A DNA stretch of 44,178 nucleotides from the IMG/VR virus record IMGVR_UViG_3300013005_000067, positions 1 to 44,178 of that record; one strand, written 5' to 3'. The translations under genes were made by a program, and so were the position numbers. The notes under the pieces are model-generated. The model did no database searches and had not been told where the DNA came from. It was given only the letters and a program-made list of their open reading frames with translations. The stretch is from a virus. This document shows, piece after piece, positions 22,503 through 30,986 of this stretch (position 1 is its first letter; each line of letters opens with the position of its first letter).

Positions 22503-23430
22503 AAGTTATCTAAGAAGTTTGCCCAGGCATATCAACGGCAACGAAAAAATCAATGCATTGACTTATTTTGCAGAGGGTGCAGCCAAGTGTGGCGATTCAG
22601 CATCAGTAACTGAGTCACAAACATACGAAACATGTGATGTTGGTGCCATTATTGGCAATGCGTTTGATGCAAATCCCAGCAAGGTCAGACTGCCGCATTA
22701 TCAAGTTCGCAAAATGGTAATGGATACACAACACAGTCTTCATCGTTACTGGTTAAGCATAGACAGCAACGTATTCATTTACAAAGATGCTGCCAATCCA
22801 CACAAGTATCTACGCTACAGTTTTAATGGTGTGTTTCCTGCCACAGGCATATACTGTAACGAAACACCCGGTGAAGAAAACTGGAACAACATGCGACGTG
22901 ACTACAATATGGATCTAAAACCCTGGAGGTCCAGTGGCAATCACATATTGATCTGCTTGCAACGACCGCTGGGGTGGAGTATGCGTGGCGCGGATTTAAT
23001 GAAGTGGCTTAAGAGAACATTAGGCAAGATTAGAGAACACAGTGATCGTCCAATCTTAATAAGATGGCATCCAGGTGACTGGAAGGCATTTCCCAATTAT
23101 AAATCCACGCTAGTTAAGTTTGGCGTTACAGTGAGCCCACAAAACCGGCACATAACCGAAGACTTGGTCAATTGCTGGGCACTGGTATGCCATAATTCAA
23201 CTCCCAGTGCAGTGGCACCAATTGAAGGAATTCCAGCATTTATCACAGATGAGCCTGCATACAGCCAGGGCGGTGATATTGCTAACACTGACCTGAGTCA
23301 GATAGAAAATCCTCACATGCCTAACCGTGAGCAATGGATTAGGAAACTAGCACAATGTCACTGGAGTTTTGAAGATGTCAGATCAGGCCGTTGCTGGAGT
23401 CACATGCGCAACTGGGTCAAAGTCCCGTAA
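22474..23430 (+). CDS. Capsule-type glycosyltransferase-like protein, paralogue B, 318 aa
   Basis: It starts in the last 29 bp of paralogue A. Motifs: HILICLQRPLGWSMRG, HSDRPILIRWHPGDWK, ALVCHNSTPSAVAPIEGIPAFITDEP, then NTDLSQIENPHMPNREQW and a final WSFEDVRSGRCW. The HxGDW and EGIPAF parts match the donor-binding half of GT-B capsule transferases. It overlaps 48 bp, tail to tail, with the RmlD-like gene on the other strand, and no terminator lies between. Confidence 0.6.
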   Translation: MHNAQPLIVKSYLRSLPRHINGNEKINALTYFAEGAAKCGDSASVTESQTYETCDVGAIIGNAFDANPSKVRLPHYQVRKMVMDTQHSLHRYWLSIDSNVFIYKDAANPHKYLRYSFNGVFPATGIYCNETPGEENWNNMRRDYNMDLKPWRSSGNHILICLQRPLGWSMRGADLMKWLKRTLGKIREHSDRPILIRWHPGDWKAFPNYKSTLVKFGVTVSPQNRHITEDLVNCWALVCHNSTPSAVAPIEGIPAFITDEPAYSQGGDIANTDLSQIENPHMPNREQWIRKLAQCHWSFEDVRSGRCWSHMRNWVKVP

Positions 23431-24213
23431 TTCATTTAACTGTGTGAGATAATCAGGAATGGCAAAATCAAATTCATTTCTAGTGTCTACCAAGATCTTG
23501 TTTACATCTTTGGGGCCGCTGGTCCTGACCACATTCTTTCCTAGATTGTAAACTTCGTTGATCAAGCACAATAACTCATATTTGTTAATGTTTACTGAGT
23601 TGTTGACCACATGATATATGCCAGCAACACTGGGGTTGCGTACATATCGATCAATACATTTGGCCAACTGCAATGTGGTGATCCCATTCCACCAGGCATT
23701 GTCCCAACCAGGTATTGCAGTTTCAGGATTTCTTCTAACCCAATCAAGTAATCCAGTACCAGATTTGAGTTCGGGACCGATAATGCTCATACGAAATGTA
23801 ACGTCTTTGCTGTTGTCAACTTCGCCTAGGCTTTTACTGCGACCATACACATTTGTTTCGGTGTGCGTGTGTTTTTCTTTGTAGTGACCCACAGCACCAT
23901 CAAACACACAATCAGTGCTTAGATGAATCAGTCGAGTGTGAGTGTCTTTTAATCGGTATTCGATGTAGTGTGGCAACCAGGAATTGATTATGCTGGCACG
24001 GTCGGGACGTTGCAGGCACGGCTGTACCAATAGACCAATACAGTTTACAACAAAATCAGTGTTGAGTTGATCAAAAAATTCTGCAACCATAGCGGGATTT
24101 TCAACATCTAATCGGGTACGGTACACTGCATCAACTTCGTGCCCTTGCTGACGAAGATAACTGACCACAACATGTCCAGCCATGCCGTTGGAACCTAGTA
24201 CTGTGATTTTCAT
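23383..24213 (-). CDS. RmlD-like NAD(P)-dependent sugar 4-reductase, 276 aa
   Basis: An SDR-type Rossmann protein: GSNGMAGHVV (7-16) binds NAD(P), LSTDCVFDG contains the catalytic Thr/Ser region, and NVYGRSKSLGE is the YxxxK pair. The length of 276 aa is that of RmlD/WbvR; the C-terminal cupin of CapF/FnlB (about 370 aa) is absent. With the two genes that precede it, it would reduce the 4-keto group of a UDP-linked 6-deoxy-L-hexosamine. It overlaps the next gene upstream by ATGA. Product is inferred from the gene set, not shown. Confidence 0.85.
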   Translation of the reverse strand: MKITVLGSNGMAGHVVVSYLRQQGHEVDAVYRTRLDVENPAMVAEFFDQLNTDFVVNCIGLLVQPCLQRPDRASIINSWLPHYIEYRLKDTHTRLIHLSTDCVFDGAVGHYKEKHTHTETNVYGRSKSLGEVDNSKDVTFRMSIIGPELKSGTGLLDWVRRNPETAIPGWDNAWWNGITTLQLAKCIDRYVRNPSVAGIYHVVNNSVNINKYELLCLINEVYNLGKNVVRTSGPKDVNKILVDTRNEFDFAIPDYLTQLNELRDFDPVAHVTPATA

Positions 24214-25190
24214 AAGAATCCTCCCTTGACCAACATGTCTTTGATTTGATCATCGTTCATTAATACTGTTTGAGAACTGAACTCAGAGTGGGGAAATGCT
24301 GGTAACTGTTTGTATTTGTTCTTAAGTTCTGCAGAACACTTGGTAGGAAGTATCACATAGTAATTTTCATCAAAGCAACGACTCAGCACAGCTTCGTGTT
24401 TGCTGATCAACATTTCGTCTAGTTTCTCCCCGGGCTTGCTGCCAATTTCTTTTATGTTCACAGTGCCATACTTGTGCATGAGCACACGGGCCACATCTCG
24501 AATGTAACAAGCCGGCATGTTCATAACAAATGTTTCACCACCGATGCTGGTTTCTGCGGCTTTGAACAACAACATGATGGCTTCCTCTAGCGTCAAGAAG
24601 AACCGAGTCATTTGCAAATCAGTAATGGTAATAGGACCACCTGCTTTGATCTGTTCAATAAAGTACGGAATCACGCTGCCGTTGGAACCCATGACATTGC
24701 CGCCACGAATGCAAACAAACTTTGTGTGTGTGCTTAGATCATTACCTTGTATGATTAACTTTTCACCTACACTTTTGGTCATGCCATACAGGTTCAACGG
24801 CTCAACGGCTTTGTCGGTACTGACATCAATTACTTTGCTGACATGATTTTCTACAGCGGCGTTGACAATGTTGGTGGTTCCTGTGATGTTTGTTTTGATA
24901 GCTTCCTGTGGGTGATCTTCGCAGATGGGCACATGTTTAAGTGCGGCCAGATGAAATATAACGTCAACGCCCTTGGTTGCAAAACGAACAGCATCATAAT
25001 CTCGAACGTCTCCTACTACAAACTTCAATCTAGAGTCATGAAACTGTCGTTGCATCAACACTTGTTGAAGTTCGCCACGGCTAAAACATATAATTTCTGT
25101 GGGATTATAATTTGCCAACAACATACGTATTAACGTTTGTCCCCAACTGCCGGTGGCACCCGATACAAATATTCTTTTTCCGTTAAACAT
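24210..25190 (-). CDS. UDP-GlcNAc 4,6-dehydratase / 5-epimerase (CapE/FnlA/WbvB-like), 326 aa
   Basis: An SDR of the polysaccharide-synthesis type: FVSGATGSWGQTLIR (Rossmann GxxGxxG), GDVRDYDAVRFATKGVDVIFHLAALKHVPICEDHP, then VSTDKAVEPLNLYGMTKSVGEKLI with the YxxxK pair and FVCIRGGNVMGSNGSVIP. It lacks membrane helices, as in the soluble CapE/FnlA/PseB class. It catalyses the first step from UDP-GlcNAc towards a 6-deoxy sugar. It overlaps the reductase by 4 nt and the 2-epimerase by 8 nt, so the three steps form one coupled unit. Confidence 0.88.
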   Translation of the reverse strand: MFNGKRIFVSGATGSWGQTLIRMLLANYNPTEIICFSRGELQQVLMQRQFHDSRLKFVVGDVRDYDAVRFATKGVDVIFHLAALKHVPICEDHPQEAIKTNITGTTNIVNAAVENHVSKVIDVSTDKAVEPLNLYGMTKSVGEKLIIQGNDLSTHTKFVCIRGGNVMGSNGSVIPYFIEQIKAGGPITITDLQMTRFFLTLEEAIMLLFKAAETSIGGETFVMNMPACYIRDVARVLMHKYGTVNIKEIGSKPGEKLDEMLISKHEAVLSRCFDENYYVILPTKCSAELKNKYKQLPAFPHSEFSSQTVLMNDDQIKDMLVKGGFL

Positions 25191-26259
25191 GATTTCCTAA
25201 TAAAATGTTTACCACTGTGTCACTAACGTTGGTTCTAGCATATTCAGCAGGTACTGTCCATGCACGATCAACCTGTTTCATAGATTGGTAACCAGCAACA
25301 ATATTATCAACTGCTAGACCAGTTACAATGTTTGATCCACACCAAACAGTTTCTGGGCGTTCAGTAGTGGCACGTATAGTTATAGTGGGTTTATAGAACA
25401 AACACATTTCTTCTTGTACAGTTCCTGAATCACTGATGGCCATGTAACTATTCTTTTCTAACTTTACAAAATCAAAAAACCCCATTGGTTCAGTTATTTT
25501 TATACAGTCGCTTACTGATATATCTAATTCGCGCAAACGCTGACGTGTTCGTGGATGACAACTAAACACAATTGGGCGATCTTGTGCTATGATTTCCATG
25601 GCACTAAAAATACTAGCCAATCTCTCCGGACTATCTACGTTCTCTGCTCTGTGTGAGGTGGCGATAATGTACTGGTTAGATTTTAATTTTAATTTTTCTA
25701 AAATATTGCTCTCATCAATTTGATCACAGTAGTAATCTAATACTTCTCTAATGGGATTGCCAGTTACAAACACACGATTGTTTTGTGCACCTTCTCGTAA
25801 CAAATTTTGTCTACTGAGTTCAGTATAAGGCAAATTGATAGTGCTAATACTGTCTATTAATCTACGATTCTTTTCTTCTGGTACTGACATATCGTAACAA
25901 CGATTGCCGGCTTCCATGTGATACACAGGAACTCCCATGCGTTCACAAACTATAGCACTCAATCCTGAATTGGTATCACCCAACACTAACACCGCATCAG
26001 GTTGAAATTCTGTAATGTACTGCTCTACACCAATCATAGTGGCAGCCAACTGCTGTCCAATTGTACCACGACTGTTTAGTACACAATCGGGTTGTCGCAA
26101 TCCCAACTGATCAAAGAATATATCATTGAGTGTGGCATCGTAATTTTGCCCAGTATGTAATACTCTATGTTCACTGACTTGATCTAGCTTGGGTATAATT
26201 CTAGCCAAGCGAATTATTTCCGGGCGTGTTCCTAAGATGGTTAATATCTTACGCTTCAT
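25183..26259 (-). CDS. UDP-N-acetylglucosamine 2-epimerase family protein (FnlC/CapG/WbvD-like), 358 aa
   Basis: The WecB-type GT-B fold is clear: ILGTRPEIIRLARII at the start, HTGQNYDATLNDIFFDQLGL, VLVLGDTNSGLSA, YHMEAGNRCYDMSVPEEKNRRLIDSIS, then SDSGTVQEEMCLFYKPTITIRATTERPE. All known catalytic regions (EAGNRC..., SGG/SGT) are present. Beside a CapE-like dehydratase and a reductase, it would act on the UDP-6-deoxy-L-sugar at C2, as FnlC or WbvD do, rather than on UDP-GlcNAc. It starts inside the upstream methyltransferase gene (11-nt overlap). Confidence 0.9.
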   Translation of the reverse strand: MKRKILTILGTRPEIIRLARIIPKLDQVSEHRVLHTGQNYDATLNDIFFDQLGLRQPDCVLNSRGTIGQQLAATMIGVEQYITEFQPDAVLVLGDTNSGLSAIVCERMGVPVYHMEAGNRCYDMSVPEEKNRRLIDSISTINLPYTELSRQNLLREGAQNNRVFVTGNPIREVLDYYCDQIDESNILEKLKLKSNQYIIATSHRAENVDSPERLASIFSAMEIIAQDRPIVFSCHPRTRQRLRELDISVSDCIKITEPMGFFDFVKLEKNSYMAISDSGTVQEEMCLFYKPTITIRATTERPETVWCGSNIVTGLAVDNIVAGYQSMKQVDRAWTVPAEYARTNVSDTVVNILLGNHV

Positions 26260-26776
26260 AATACCCTACATAATATTTCTCTAGGCTGGGCAGTTTAACC
26301 TCGACCCAGCCTGCAAAGTCATCATGTGTCCATGAACTTTTGTGTATATCAAATTGATTACCATGACTCCAAATTCGTTCGTTTTCGATATTGTGTGTAT
26401 TGTCTGTCCAAATTTCAGGTAGTGGGGTAAGTAAAAATATTTTTTTATTGACTATTTTCTTGCAATCTTCCAATAGTCGAACGCCTGCATCTTTGTTTAA
26501 GTGTTCGATAAAATCTATCATTAAAATATAATCCCAACGCTCGGTGGTAATTTCAAAGATAGGAGTAGTCTCAACATTGGCCACAATGTCTGGTTCAACC
26601 CAATCCCATGCATCAATTGTTAACACACGACACTGTTGTTCTAGCAACGGCGATGAGTAGGCTTTGGGGCCGCACCCTATATCTAATACTGTGCTGCCAG
26701 TGGCTACACTTTCATTAATAAACTGTGACAATAAATCATTGCGACTGGCTCTTTTTCCTTTGATTTTAAATTTCAT
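26249..26776 (-). CDS. Class I SAM-dependent methyltransferase, 175 aa
   Basis: VLDIGCGPKAYSSPLL is motif I; WDYILMIDFIEHL fits motif II with the acidic post-II residues. The short form (175 aa) suits a small-molecule or sugar methyltransferase. The N-terminus is basic (MKFKIKGKRASRND). It lies between the 2-epimerase and a GT2 transferase with overlaps on both sides, so it may decorate the sugar or glycan made by this island. Confidence 0.8.
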   Translation of the reverse strand: MKFKIKGKRASRNDLLSQFINESVATGSTVLDIGCGPKAYSSPLLEQQCRVLTIDAWDWVEPDIVANVETTPIFEITTERWDYILMIDFIEHLNKDAGVRLLEDCKKIVNKKIFLLTPLPEIWTDNTHNIENERIWSHGNQFDIHKSSWTHDDFAGWVEVKLPSLEKYYVGYYEA

Positions 26777-27534
26777 TGTATACTTTCTTTATTTGGTGCA
26801 TGTATTGTTCCATCAACAGTGATGTTAAAATACAAATCTTTATTATTTTGATCAGGCTCAATGTTGTCAGGATGCCCGTAACTCTTATGGTGATATTGAT
26901 GTATAACCATTGGTGTTGCTACAAATTCAAGATTGCACACTTGTTTGATTCTATATAGTATTTCTGCATCGTCCCAGTTATGTCCTGTTGCATATCTTTC
27001 ATCAAATCCGTTGACTTTGATTAGATTATTTCTGGTAATGGCATTGCAAAAGTGAAATGCCACTGGACGCTCAATTTCGTGATTATACCAACGTGCTTTT
27101 TTTGATGTTGACACTGTGGGAATTGATCCTTGCTGATGCAATACTGTAACATCTTGTTTAGTACATGCCCAGCAATGAAAACTAAGATATGTTTCATCAG
27201 TAAGATTCTTAGCAACATAATTCAACACATCTCCCATATGGCAACATTCAGGGTTTTGTATCACAATCATATCTCCGCGACTGGCACGCAGTCCTACATT
27301 ATATGGAATACATGGATTACAATAGTCTTTTTTTGTTACTTTCTCTTTCATACGAATAATATTAAACTGTAATTGTGGAAACTCATTGGGTATACCATCT
27401 AAACTATTATCAGCATCACTGAAGTCATCTACAATGACCACTTCTACATTTTTGTACGCACTATTTGCAATAGTCTGCAATGTGAATTTTAGTTGAGGTA
27501 ACCTATTATAATAGGCCATCACTATTGATATCAT
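26773..27534 (-). CDS. Family 2 glycosyltransferase, 253 aa
   Basis: A GT-A enzyme: MISIVMAYYNRLPQLKFTLQ, then VEVVIVDDFSDADNS as the nucleotide-binding Asp, IQNPECCHMGDVL at the position of the usual DxD (here NPE, so the metal site is altered), and FDERYATGHNWDDAEILYRI as the ED motif region that holds the catalytic base. No membrane helix. ATGA-coupled to the methyltransferases on both sides. It probably adds a sugar to the same glycan. Confidence 0.85.
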   Translation of the reverse strand: MISIVMAYYNRLPQLKFTLQTIANSAYKNVEVVIVDDFSDADNSLDGIPNEFPQLQFNIIRMKEKVTKKDYCNPCIPYNVGLRASRGDMIVIQNPECCHMGDVLNYVAKNLTDETYLSFHCWACTKQDVTVLHQQGSIPTVSTSKKARWYNHEIERPVAFHFCNAITRNNLIKVNGFDERYATGHNWDDAEILYRIKQVCNLEFVATPMVIHQYHHKSYGHPDNIEPDQNNKDLYFNITVDGTIHAPNKESIQ

Positions 27535-28130
27535 ATAAACCTTATGTGCGACGTGGCGTATTTTGCCCGTTGATTGATTATTTCCACAATTTCAAAATTA
27601 GACTCTACCAATGGTGTTCTTTCCTTGGCAAAGATTCGTAGATCCATTACAACAACAGTATTGGCGTGACTGTGCTTGAGTATCAACTCACGATATGTGC
27701 TTGCTGGATAATGAAACCCGCAACTGACCCAACTAGTAATGACATCAAACTTAATATCCTCAGAGATATTGATATTATTACAGTCTACCAGATGATAATT
27801 TTGTGTGTTTAATTCATCTAGTTTGTTTTGTAAAAAATCCAACTTGTAATAAAATGCAAAATTTTTAGAATCAGTGGTGTAACGTGCCTGTTGTTGTGTT
27901 CGGGCATCTTGAGCATTATCGTCGAAATCGCCATCTAGTAGATACAATTCAGTGCCGTACTTTTTATTAAACAAACGACTTTCCCAAGCAAGTCCGCATC
28001 CAATGTCTAATATTTTTTTAGGAGGCGTTCCTAGATAGGTATCTAATAGATCAAAGTTTTCTTGTTTATGTTGCTGATACACATCAGTGAACCATTCGTC
28101 ATTGATCCAATCTTTTTGATACAATATCAT
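27531..28130 (-). CDS. SAM-dependent methyltransferase, 199 aa
   Basis: ILDIGCGLAWESRLFNK is motif I, LYLLDGDFDD the acidic end of strand 2, and IKFDVITSWVSCGFHYP motif II. It resembles phage and bacterial sugar or glycan methyltransferases. It overlaps both neighbours by 4 nt. Local codon use is AT-rich, as in the GT2 gene. Confidence 0.8.
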   Translation of the reverse strand: MILYQKDWINDEWFTDVYQQHKQENFDLLDTYLGTPPKKILDIGCGLAWESRLFNKKYGTELYLLDGDFDDNAQDARTQQQARYTTDSKNFAFYYKLDFLQNKLDELNTQNYHLVDCNNINISEDIKFDVITSWVSCGFHYPASTYRELILKHSHANTVVVMDLRIFAKERTPLVESNFEIVEIINQRAKYATSHIRFI

Positions 28131-28915
28131 TGGTACTTTCTCTGTTCTTGTTTGAATACATCAAGTTCTTTGCGTTTGCCTTTGGCAGACCATATGGCGC
28201 TTTCAGTCCGCATGGCCCAGTCAATATAACTCATGGGTAACAGACCTTTTTGATATTTTGGCACCAGTTGATCTAGTAGAACTTGATCTAAAAACCAATA
28301 TAGATCGTGTTTACCGATACTGGCACGTAAACTGTTTGCGTACTCTTGTAAAAATTCATGTGCACCAGCAGTACCATTGAACAACACAGCACCGGCCAAG
28401 TGGGTGCCATCTTTGGGTTTTTCGTACAGATAAAAATCCTTAGTGCCCAATTGATCATTGAATTGTCCGCGCACTAGCCCGTCAACATCAATACTCAAGC
28501 ATCGTTGTCCTGGTTGTAGTAATTCAGCCAGTCTGACAAATCTAGTACAGGCATAGTAAGTTTGATGAATCAGTATTGATAGGTCTTGGCGGCCACGTGT
28601 TTGTCCTTTTTTAAACATTTGTCTCTGTCGATCGTTTTCAAATTGGGTTCTGGTCATCCAGTAGTCAGTTGTATGTTGAAACTCATTCTCACTGGGCTGT
28701 TCATAAGTGCAAGTTACACCTGTGCGGCTTTGACAAAAATCAATCTGATCGGGCCTAGGGTTGTATATGTGTATGTGTACTCCGTATTCTGGAGTATTGG
28801 CCAGTATACTGTTGATCAACGGCCGGGCATGCAGGTCAAAATACACTGAGTCTGCGGCAGCATAGATAAAGAATTTATTTTGATTTAACGTTCCGTTAAG
28901 TTGGGGCAATATCAT
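28127..28915 (-). CDS. GT8-like glycosyltransferase, 262 aa
   Basis: The ATG at 28915 (MILPQLNGTLNQNKFFIYAA) is chosen because a late box ACTAAATA ends 7 nt upstream; the ATG at 28942 would place that box inside the gene. CLSIDVDGLVRGQF holds the DxD site. HLAGAVLFNGTAGAHEFL and KHDLYWFLDQVLLDQLV match the acceptor region and the Asp motif of GT-A folds. The Arg/Lys-rich tail (SAKGKRKELDVFKQEQRKYQ) may bind membrane or acceptor. First gene of the minus-strand glycan operon running to 23383. Confidence 0.72.
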   Translation of the reverse strand: MILPQLNGTLNQNKFFIYAAADSVYFDLHARPLINSILANTPEYGVHIHIYNPRPDQIDFCQSRTGVTCTYEQPSENEFQHTTDYWMTRTQFENDRQRQMFKKGQTRGRQDLSILIHQTYYACTRFVRLAELLQPGQRCLSIDVDGLVRGQFNDQLGTKDFYLYEKPKDGTHLAGAVLFNGTAGAHEFLQEYANSLRASIGKHDLYWFLDQVLLDQLVPKYQKGLLPMSYIDWAMRTESAIWSAKGKRKELDVFKQEQRKYQ

Positions 28916-28922
28916 AGTCAGA

Positions 28923-28930
28923 TATTTAGT
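28923..28930 (-). promoter_or_regulatory. Late promoter ACTAAATA abutting ATG
   Basis: Minus-strand ACTAAATA followed by 7 nt and ATG at 28915. It resolves the start of the GT8-like gene and would drive the whole sugar operon. Confidence 0.6.
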
Positions 28931-28946
28931 GAGGGAAAACACAGCC

Positions 28947-28954
28947 TATAACTA
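28947..28954 (+). promoter_or_regulatory. Weak late-type box TATAACTA abutting ATG
   Basis: Plus-strand TATAACTA (7 of 8 to TATAAATA), then 5 nt and ATG at 28960. Weaker in sequence, but the geometry is the same as at 10943 and 19951. Confidence 0.35.
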
Positions 28955-28959
28955 ATACT

Positions 28960-29793
28960 ATGAGAGTAAGTATTTTTGATCAGTATGGTGCGCTTAATAG
29001 TCCGCCGGTATTTGCGGCTGTACGTGCAGGGCTTGACAGTCTTGGCATCAAGCACAACAACATGGACAGTTCAGCAGATGTTGCTGTTATCTGGAGCCAA
29101 CTATGGCACGGACGAATGAAGCACAATCAAGGCGTATGGGGCGCATTCCGTAATAGCAATCGTCCTGTCGTTGTAGTTGAAGTGGGCATGCTACGTCGTG
29201 GCGGCACTTGGAAATTGGGTGTTAACGGAACTGGTAACAATGCATACTATGGTGACGAGTTGATTCCAGGCCGGGCGGCGCAGTTGAGACTAGAAACCCA
29301 ACCCTGGTCCAATGCTGGTTACAACATTGTGATTGCCGCACAACGATCAGACAGTGAACAGTGGGCAGGACAGCCGCCCACTGTAGCTTGGTTAACCGAA
29401 ACTGCTAACACCATTAAAAAATACACAGACAGACCTATTGTTATACGTCCGCATCCTAGACAGCGTATCAGTAATATTCCTGGTTGTGTTATTGAGATGC
29501 CGCGGCCCATCCAAGGAACATATGATAGTTTTGATTATGATCGATGTTTGTCAACAGCATGGGCTGTGGTCAATCACAACAGTGGTCCGGGCTCACTGGC
29601 TGTATTAAACGGAGTTCCAGCATTTGTACACGCTAGTAGTTTGGCAGCACCTGTTGGCAATACAGATTTATCCGCAATCAACAATCCGTCAAGGCCAGAC
29701 CGAACTGCATGGCTAGAGCGACTGGCACACACAGAATGGTACACAGAGGAAATTGCCTCGGGCCTGCCGCTCAAACGTTTATTGTTGACCTAA
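28960..29793 (+). CDS. Capsule-type glycosyltransferase-like protein, paralogue C, 277 aa
   Basis: It shares with paralogues A and B the block YTDRPIVIRPHPRQR, VNHNSGPGSLAVLNGVPAFV, NTDLSAINNPSRPDRTAWLERLAHTEW and the end EEIASGLPLKRLLL. The H-P-R and NGVPAF elements fit the donor half of GT-B capsule transferases. A Rossmann-like N-terminal half precedes it. It is a lone plus-strand gene between two minus-strand operons and overlaps, tail to tail, 15 bp of the methyltransferase at 29779-30537. Confidence 0.6.
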   Translation: MRVSIFDQYGALNSPPVFAAVRAGLDSLGIKHNNMDSSADVAVIWSQLWHGRMKHNQGVWGAFRNSNRPVVVVEVGMLRRGGTWKLGVNGTGNNAYYGDELIPGRAAQLRLETQPWSNAGYNIVIAAQRSDSEQWAGQPPTVAWLTETANTIKKYTDRPIVIRPHPRQRISNIPGCVIEMPRPIQGTYDSFDYDRCLSTAWAVVNHNSGPGSLAVLNGVPAFVHASSLAAPVGNTDLSAINNPSRPDRTAWLERLAHTEWYTEEIASGLPLKRLLLT

Positions 29794-30537
29794 CCAAGAC
29801 AAACTCTTGTCAATCCAGGCCAGTACAAGATCTTGTTGTCTTACATGCCCGTAGCGATTTATACTTCCTACCGCAGTTTCCGGCAGTAAGTTTTTATCTG
29901 CCAACTCATACCATGTAGTGGTTCTTGGATCCATTGGAGCATGTTCACTCTTATAAGCAATCACATGTATAAATTCGTCGTCTGGGTGTTTTAAAAAGAA
30001 CCCTGAATTACAATCCCAGCCATTGACGGCCAGCATGTGCATTAAACTCACCACAGTGTGATGATAATAACATCCATTTGGTTGCACAAATGCCAGTTGA
30101 CGTATATCCATGTTGGTAGTTTGCGGAACTGCCATGATCAACATGCCGCCATCCTCGGCAATGGTGTTCCATTTTGCCAATGTCGACAATGGATTGATAC
30201 AGTATTGAAATGCATCGTGGCACCATAGCACATCAAATTTTGACTTGCCAGGCAGATTATCTGTATTTTCAAAATCTATTTTTTGATACACAATGTTTGA
30301 ATATTTTTTAACCACAGCAGGTGTAGCACCTGTGTCTATGCCTGTGCAACGAATATTCAGAGGTATTGGGGCGTCATCTCGAGTTGTTCTAGTCGCCCAC
30401 CATTCTAGGTCTTGTCCTGTGCCACATCCCAAATCAACCAGTGTGCCAATGCTTTCCATAAAGTCATCATACTCAAACAGTGTGTTGAGTGTTTGTAAAC
30501 TGTGTGCATGACTTTCGTCATCGTTTCTAAATGTCAT
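29779..30537 (-). CDS. SAM-dependent methyltransferase, 252 aa
   Basis: TLVDLGCGTGQDLEWW is a clear motif I, TGIDTG the end of strand 2, KFDVLWCHDAFQY motif II, and EDGGMLIMAVPQ motif III. The C-terminal half is specific (KHPDDEFIHVIAYKSEHAPMDPRTTTWYEL). It is ATGA-coupled to uvsY upstream, so it is transcribed with recombination genes although its function probably belongs to the glycan island. Substrate unknown. Confidence 0.85.
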   Translation of the reverse strand: MTFRNDDESHAHSLQTLNTLFEYDDFMESIGTLVDLGCGTGQDLEWWATRTTRDDAPIPLNIRCTGIDTGATPAVVKKYSNIVYQKIDFENTDNLPGKSKFDVLWCHDAFQYCINPLSTLAKWNTIAEDGGMLIMAVPQTTNMDIRQLAFVQPNGCYYHHTVVSLMHMLAVNGWDCNSGFFLKHPDDEFIHVIAYKSEHAPMDPRTTTWYELADKNLLPETAVGSINRYGHVRQQDLVLAWIDKSLSWLGQQ

Positions 30538-30986
30538 AACTGTATATCTTCCATGCCGGCTGCTCGCAGTCTAACCACATGTCCCAACATGAAGTTTTTA
30601 CTTTCCATTGCTTTCATAATGCCCAAAAATCGATTGCGTAACAGTGCAACTTCGTTGATAATGGTTTCAAAATCAATAACTTCATCTTCACCATCCACAT
30701 ACTTTTCAGCATCTCGACTGGTCAGCGCACGAGCATAGCCTTCTAAATACTTTTGAAAATGCCGTCGTCGAATCTTACGCAGTTGTATGTTAAGGAAGTT
30801 CAGCACTGCTTCAATCTCTTGTAGTTGATTAAAGCGATGCTCGGTCATTCCCGGAAGTGCTGTGATATTTCGTTCAACCAGGCCACCAATGGCACAGTCA
30901 CGCCGTGCAGATACAAGTTCATTTTCGTAATGAGCAATAAAGTCTGGAATGGCGCTGAGATCAGCAACAACGCGGTTATACCACAT
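30534..30986 (-). CDS. uvsY: Recombination mediator UvsY-like, 150 aa
   Basis: UvsY loads UvsX onto single-stranded DNA covered by gp32. The central and C-terminal parts match the phage family in pattern: EAVLNFLNIQLRKIRRRHFQKYLEGY, SRDAEKYVDGEDEVIDFE, NEVALLRNRFLGIMKAMESKNFMLGHVVRLRAAGMED, the last corresponding to the T4 SRGFAIKHIQDMRAFEAG tail. Fully helical, near the T4 length of 137 aa. uvsX and gp32 lie a few genes upstream in the same direction, which supports the call. Confidence 0.75.
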   Translation of the reverse strand: MWYNRVVADLSAIPDFIAHYENELVSARRDCAIGGLVERNITALPGMTEHRFNQLQEIEAVLNFLNIQLRKIRRRHFQKYLEGYARALTSRDAEKYVDGEDEVIDFETIINEVALLRNRFLGIMKAMESKNFMLGHVVRLRAAGMEDIQL

